From NCBI GenBank assembly GCA_023260435.1, contig JALQVG010000060.1:1-47574 (forward strand): a stretch of DNA of 47,574 bases. The letters run 5' to 3'. The translations under genes were made by a program, and so were the position numbers. Below are positions 45,330 to 47,574 of the stretch, piece by piece. The notes under the pieces were generated by a model, which made no database searches, was not told the origin of the DNA, and worked only from the letters and a program-made list of their open reading frames with translations. Position 1 is the stretch's first letter, and each line of letters begins with the position of its first letter. This stretch comes from Flavobacteriaceae bacterium. GTDB taxonomy: Bacteria; Bacteroidota; Bacteroidia; Flavobacteriales; Flavobacteriaceae.

Positions 45330-45851
45330 TTAAGGCGCCATGAAAAGGGCTTTGAGTTCTGTAGCGTCACTGGGATTCATCCGACCGGCCAACACCAAAC
45401 TCAACTGCTTGCGCCTTAGGGCGGCATCATAACGACTTTTTTCCAAATCTGTTTCTGGCAAGAGTTCGGGGACCACGGTGGGCGCACCAGATTCATCCAC
45501 GGCGACAAAGGTGTAGATGGCCTCATTGGCCTTGAGGCGGGCACCGCTGACTCGATCTTCCATCCACACGTCGATATAGACTTCCATGGAAGTATTAAAG
45601 GCTCTTGAAACAGCAGCTTCAACCGTAACGACGCTACCTAAAGGCACGGGACGGTTAAAGGCCACGTGATTTACTGAGGCGGTTACCGTGATCCGACGGC
45701 TGTGTCTTCGCGCAGCAATACTGGCCGCTCGGTCCATGCGCGCGAGCAATTCACCGCCAAATAGGTTGTTGAGCGGATTAGTCTCAGAAGGGAGGACCAT
45801 ATCAGTCATCGTAGTTCTGGACTCCGAGGGGGTCTTGGGGGGTAAGGACAT
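45330..45851 (-). CDS. Acyl-CoA thioesterase (hotdog fold)
   Basis: A 173-residue hotdog-fold thioesterase that hydrolyses acyl-CoA to the free acid and CoA. The motif MVLPSETNPLNNLFGGELLARMD holds the usual N-x-x-G-x-x-F/G-G active-site region, followed by TASVNHVAFNRPVPLGSVV. It resembles the YciA/ACOT group. ATG at 45851 lies one base after the upstream HU/SPOR stop, so the two genes are an operon. Confidence 0.88.
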   Translation of the reverse strand: MSLPPKTPSESRTTMTDMVLPSETNPLNNLFGGELLARMDRAASIAARRHSRRITVTASVNHVAFNRPVPLGSVVTVEAAVSRAFNTSMEVYIDVWMEDRVSGARLKANEAIYTFVAVDESGAPTVVPELLPETDLEKSRYDAALRRKQLSLVLAGRMNPSDATELKALFMAP

Positions 45852-45852
45852 C

Positions 45853-46797
45853 TTATGGGGTTTGTACGAGCAACCAAGCGTCTTTGGCTCCAAGCTTTTT
45901 CACTTGGTCCAGCAAGGCACGCGCCGTATTTTCTTGTGGATAAGCACCAAACACTACCTGGTGCAAACCAAAACTGTTTTGGCCTATGATCGCTGCATCC
46001 CCATAGCCTTGTGCACGCAATTGATCTAGTTTTTTGGCTGCGTTTTCTTCCATTTTAAACGCGCCAGCCACGACCGAGTAAACAGGGGCTGACGATTCTG
46101 CTGCCTCGGAGACTTCAGCCGTCAGTGATAGGGCAGGAAGGGTCGTTGGGTTTTGGTAGAAAAAGGTCGCTTCATGGATTTCACGCTCCAGGGCGATACC
46201 TGCTTCTTTTTGGGCCCAAGCTAGGTTTTGGCGGTAGGTATTGTTTTGATACACGCCCAGGGAAGTAGCAATGGCGATCATCCCTACAGCCGCGTATTGC
46301 ATCCAAGGACGCATAGAAACCACTGGTTTTTCTGGCGCCTCGATCGATTGAGCCACCACCGGTAAATCGGCTGCTTTAGCGGCCAATGGATCCGACTGAA
46401 CCGCAGATAGACCAAAAGCTGCTCTGAGGTAGTTGGTGGTTTTATACGACTCAAACTGCAGCTTGCCGTTTTTTGAGACACTGATGTGCCCTAGTTCGGC
46501 CAAATCCAGGCTACTGCCTTGGGCCAACGCGGTTTCCCACTCACTGACCGATTGCGCGACAAATTTCATGGCTTCGTCGTACGAAACCCCTTGGCAACTG
46601 GCGACATAAGCCACCAATAACCCGTCACCGATCTTTATCTGCTCATTAAAGGATATGGCTTTGCTGGGCGGATAAAAGGTGTGAGTTTTGGGAGCAAATA
46701 CCGCAGAAATATTATGGGTTAAGAACGCCCCGAAACCTGGCACAACCACACATTGGTGTCTGTAGAGCAAAGGCGTAATGTAGGTGGTTAACGACAT
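45853..46797 (-). CDS. HU-CCDC81 and SPOR domain protein
   Basis: A 314-residue protein with three parts. Residues 1-110 form an HU-CCDC81-type domain (VVVPGFGAFLTHNISAVF, then NEQIKIGDGLLVAYVA). A transmembrane helix lies near residues 165-182 (YAAVGMIAIATSLGVYQ). The C-terminal SPOR domain (YSVVAGAFKMEENAAKKLDQLR to GAYPQENTARALLDQV) binds denuded peptidoglycan at division sites. ATG at 46797 is preferred to 46827, because a promoter lies just upstream. Only 22 bases separate it from divergent dprA. Confidence 0.88.
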   Translation of the reverse strand: MSLTTYITPLLYRHQCVVVPGFGAFLTHNISAVFAPKTHTFYPPSKAISFNEQIKIGDGLLVAYVASCQGVSYDEAMKFVAQSVSEWETALAQGSSLDLAELGHISVSKNGKLQFESYKTTNYLRAAFGLSAVQSDPLAAKAADLPVVAQSIEAPEKPVVSMRPWMQYAAVGMIAIATSLGVYQNNTYRQNLAWAQKEAGIALEREIHEATFFYQNPTTLPALSLTAEVSEAAESSAPVYSVVAGAFKMEENAAKKLDQLRAQGYGDAAIIGQNSFGLHQVVFGAYPQENTARALLDQVKKLGAKDAWLLVQTP

Positions 46798-46801
46798 AAA
46801 G

Positions 46802-46832
46802 CAAAGATGTAAAATTTTTATGGGCACGCAAA
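46802..46832 (-). promoter_or_regulatory. Promoter of the HU/SPOR-thioesterase operon
   Basis: On the minus strand TTTG (46832-46829), exactly 19 bases, then CATCTTTG (46809-46802), one mismatch from TAnnTTTG. It lies partly inside the dprA start, and the -7 box is only four bases from the HU/SPOR ATG, so the mRNA would be near leaderless. Confidence 0.6.
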
Positions 46833-47440
46833 CCCCTTTGAGCGAAAATTATAAACAATATCCCGTTGATTTGCCCTGTGATGAAAACGAAGCCCTAGCC
46901 TTGTTGCGCATGCAAACGGCTCGAGGACTCGGCATCCAAAGTGCCCACCTTTTGTTGGCTCTATGTGGCACGGCTCAAGCCTTATGGAACCCTCAAAACG
47001 AGGATCAGCAACAGGCGCGCCATCTAGCGCAGACAAAATTCCCAGACCTGTTTTCAATCTCTACGGATCAGCGAGCCCTCAGGGAATGGGCGCGTGTCCA
47101 GTCCCTAGGCCTGTGGACTTGGTGCCTCACCTCTGGCCCTTACCCACACAACCTAAAACAGTGCCCCGACGCACCCTTAATACTCTTCGGTCAGGGGTCC
47201 TTGAATGCGCTTGGGCTTCACCACCCACATCGGCACAGGAAATTAATTTCCGTGGTAGGAACCCGGAGCATGACCCCATATGGGCAAGATTTTTTGATTG
47301 ATTTTATGGCTGATTTAGCCACCACGGGGGTAATTGTCGTCAGTGGACTAGCCCAGGGAGTGGATATATGCGCTCAATTACAGGCACATAAAAACGGATT
47401 GCCAACCATCTCCTGTTTGGCCCACGGAATGCATCAAATT
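46820..47440 (+). CDS. dprA: DNA processing protein DprA, 3' end replaced
   Basis: DprA loads RecA on incoming single-stranded DNA in natural transformation. The visible ~205 residues hold the N-terminal helical region (LLRMQTARGLGIQSAHLLL) and the start of the Rossmann-like core (SVVGTRSMTPYGQ, then VVSGLAQGVDICAQ and LAHGMHQI). After about 47430-47445 the frame turns to residues unlike DprA and stops at 47506, where the family needs roughly 150 more residues. The ATG at 46820 (MGTQTPLSENY) is preferred to 46784. The break looks like a contig-end chimera and not a mutation. Confidence 0.85.
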
Positions 47441-47445
47441 CATAA

Positions 47446-47483
47446 CCACTATCTGTACTACCTACAATTTGAAAACGTCTCAT
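47446..47483 (-). CDS. Foreign reading-frame start (probably phage)
   Basis: Minus-strand ATG at 47483 gives MRRFQIVGSTDSGYEF and then runs into the dprA junction. Its ATG overlaps the preceding stop as TAATG. Unlike anything else here; probably from a different genome. Confidence 0.4.
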
Positions 47484-47574
47484 TACCCTCTCCTCATAGT
47501 TGCTAGATCGTGTGCCTGATCTTTGTTAAAGATAGGAACAACATTACTTTTGTGCATGGTTGCAAGACCAGTAA
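47483..47574 (-). CDS. Foreign partial C-terminus (probably phage)
   Basis: The minus strand from the window end reads TGLATMHKSNVVPIF and so on to MRRG and a TAA at 47483. It is a partial C-terminus of 29 residues. It resembles a short protein type I associate with marine T7-like phages, from memory only. Not part of the Bacteroidota genome. Confidence 0.35.
   Translation of the reverse strand, partial: TGLATMHKSNVVPIFNKDQAHDLATMRRG

Noticed and set aside
45180-45419. 79-residue plus-strand frame after the EnvC-like gene
   Set aside because: It runs through two terminators and into the antisense of the thioesterase gene; composition is not protein-like.
47431-47506. dprA as a natural frameshift or truncated pseudogene
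   Set aside because: The divergent tail does not resume DprA in any frame, and the opposite strand has unrelated frames, so a foreign join is more likely.

Overview
The window is a chromosomal contig of a member of the Bacteroidota, most likely a marine flavobacterium (order Flavobacteriales). The evidence is families largely confined to that phylum (SprE/PorW, DUF4837, DUF4292, DUF5687, DUF6427, DUF6341-like, an HU-CCDC81/SPOR protein), an atp operon ordered B-E-F-H-A-G with no atpD or atpC, and promoters of the Bacteroidota form TTG-N17 to 21-TAnnTTTG, with few visible Shine-Dalgarno sequences. Both edges appear chimeric. Bases 1 to about 883 are AT-rich and hold two different alleles of a SAR11-like glycolate oxidase iron-sulfur subunit joined head to head and then fused into a 5'-truncated rnr. 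The last ~130 bases replace the rest of dprA with two tiny reading frames that look like marine phage. These edges should not be read as genome structure.

Layout: 0.9-4.1 kb rnr (partial), GIN-domain protein, LysE-type exporter, tRNA-Cys. 4.2-12.1 kb glnS, folB, a stomatin-like SPFH protein, gltX, ybeY, mnmG and a methyltransferase, with two identical perfect 16-bp parS-like palindromes flanking mnmG. 12.2-17.5 kb holB, pgk, an MltD-like transglycosylase, a DUF4837 lipoprotein and tatA. 17.6-26.2 kb a tightly overlapping same-strand run: M23 peptidase, GH3-like enzyme, DUF6909-like protein with a phosphorylase-like C-terminus, rfbB-A-C-D (dTDP-L-rhamnose) and purD. 26.2-32.4 kb DUF6341-like, DUF6427, DUF4254, glycosyltransferase 9, a PaaE-like reductase and an ABC transporter pair. 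32.4-41.2 kb sprE/porW, bactofilin, then the ATP synthase locus (AtpZ-like, DUF6168-like, atpB-E-F-H-A-G). 41.2-45.1 kb flippase, dut, DUF4292 lipoprotein, EnvC-like protein. 45.3-47.4 kb thioesterase and HU/SPOR protein, divergent from partial dprA.

The content is mainly core: translation (glnS, gltX, mnmG, ybeY, tRNA-Cys), replication (holB, parS), energy (atp, pgk) and the cell envelope (MltD, two LytM-type proteins, flippase, GT9, dTDP-rhamnose, SprE, bactofilin). I saw no CRISPR array, insertion sequence, prophage or defence island. Apart from the foreign left edge there is no gene-free stretch over 300 bases. The most interesting native signals are the parS pair, the stem-loops after atpE and atpA, the near-leaderless promoters, a possible small RNA after the EnvC gene, and the DUF6909-like protein beside GH3.
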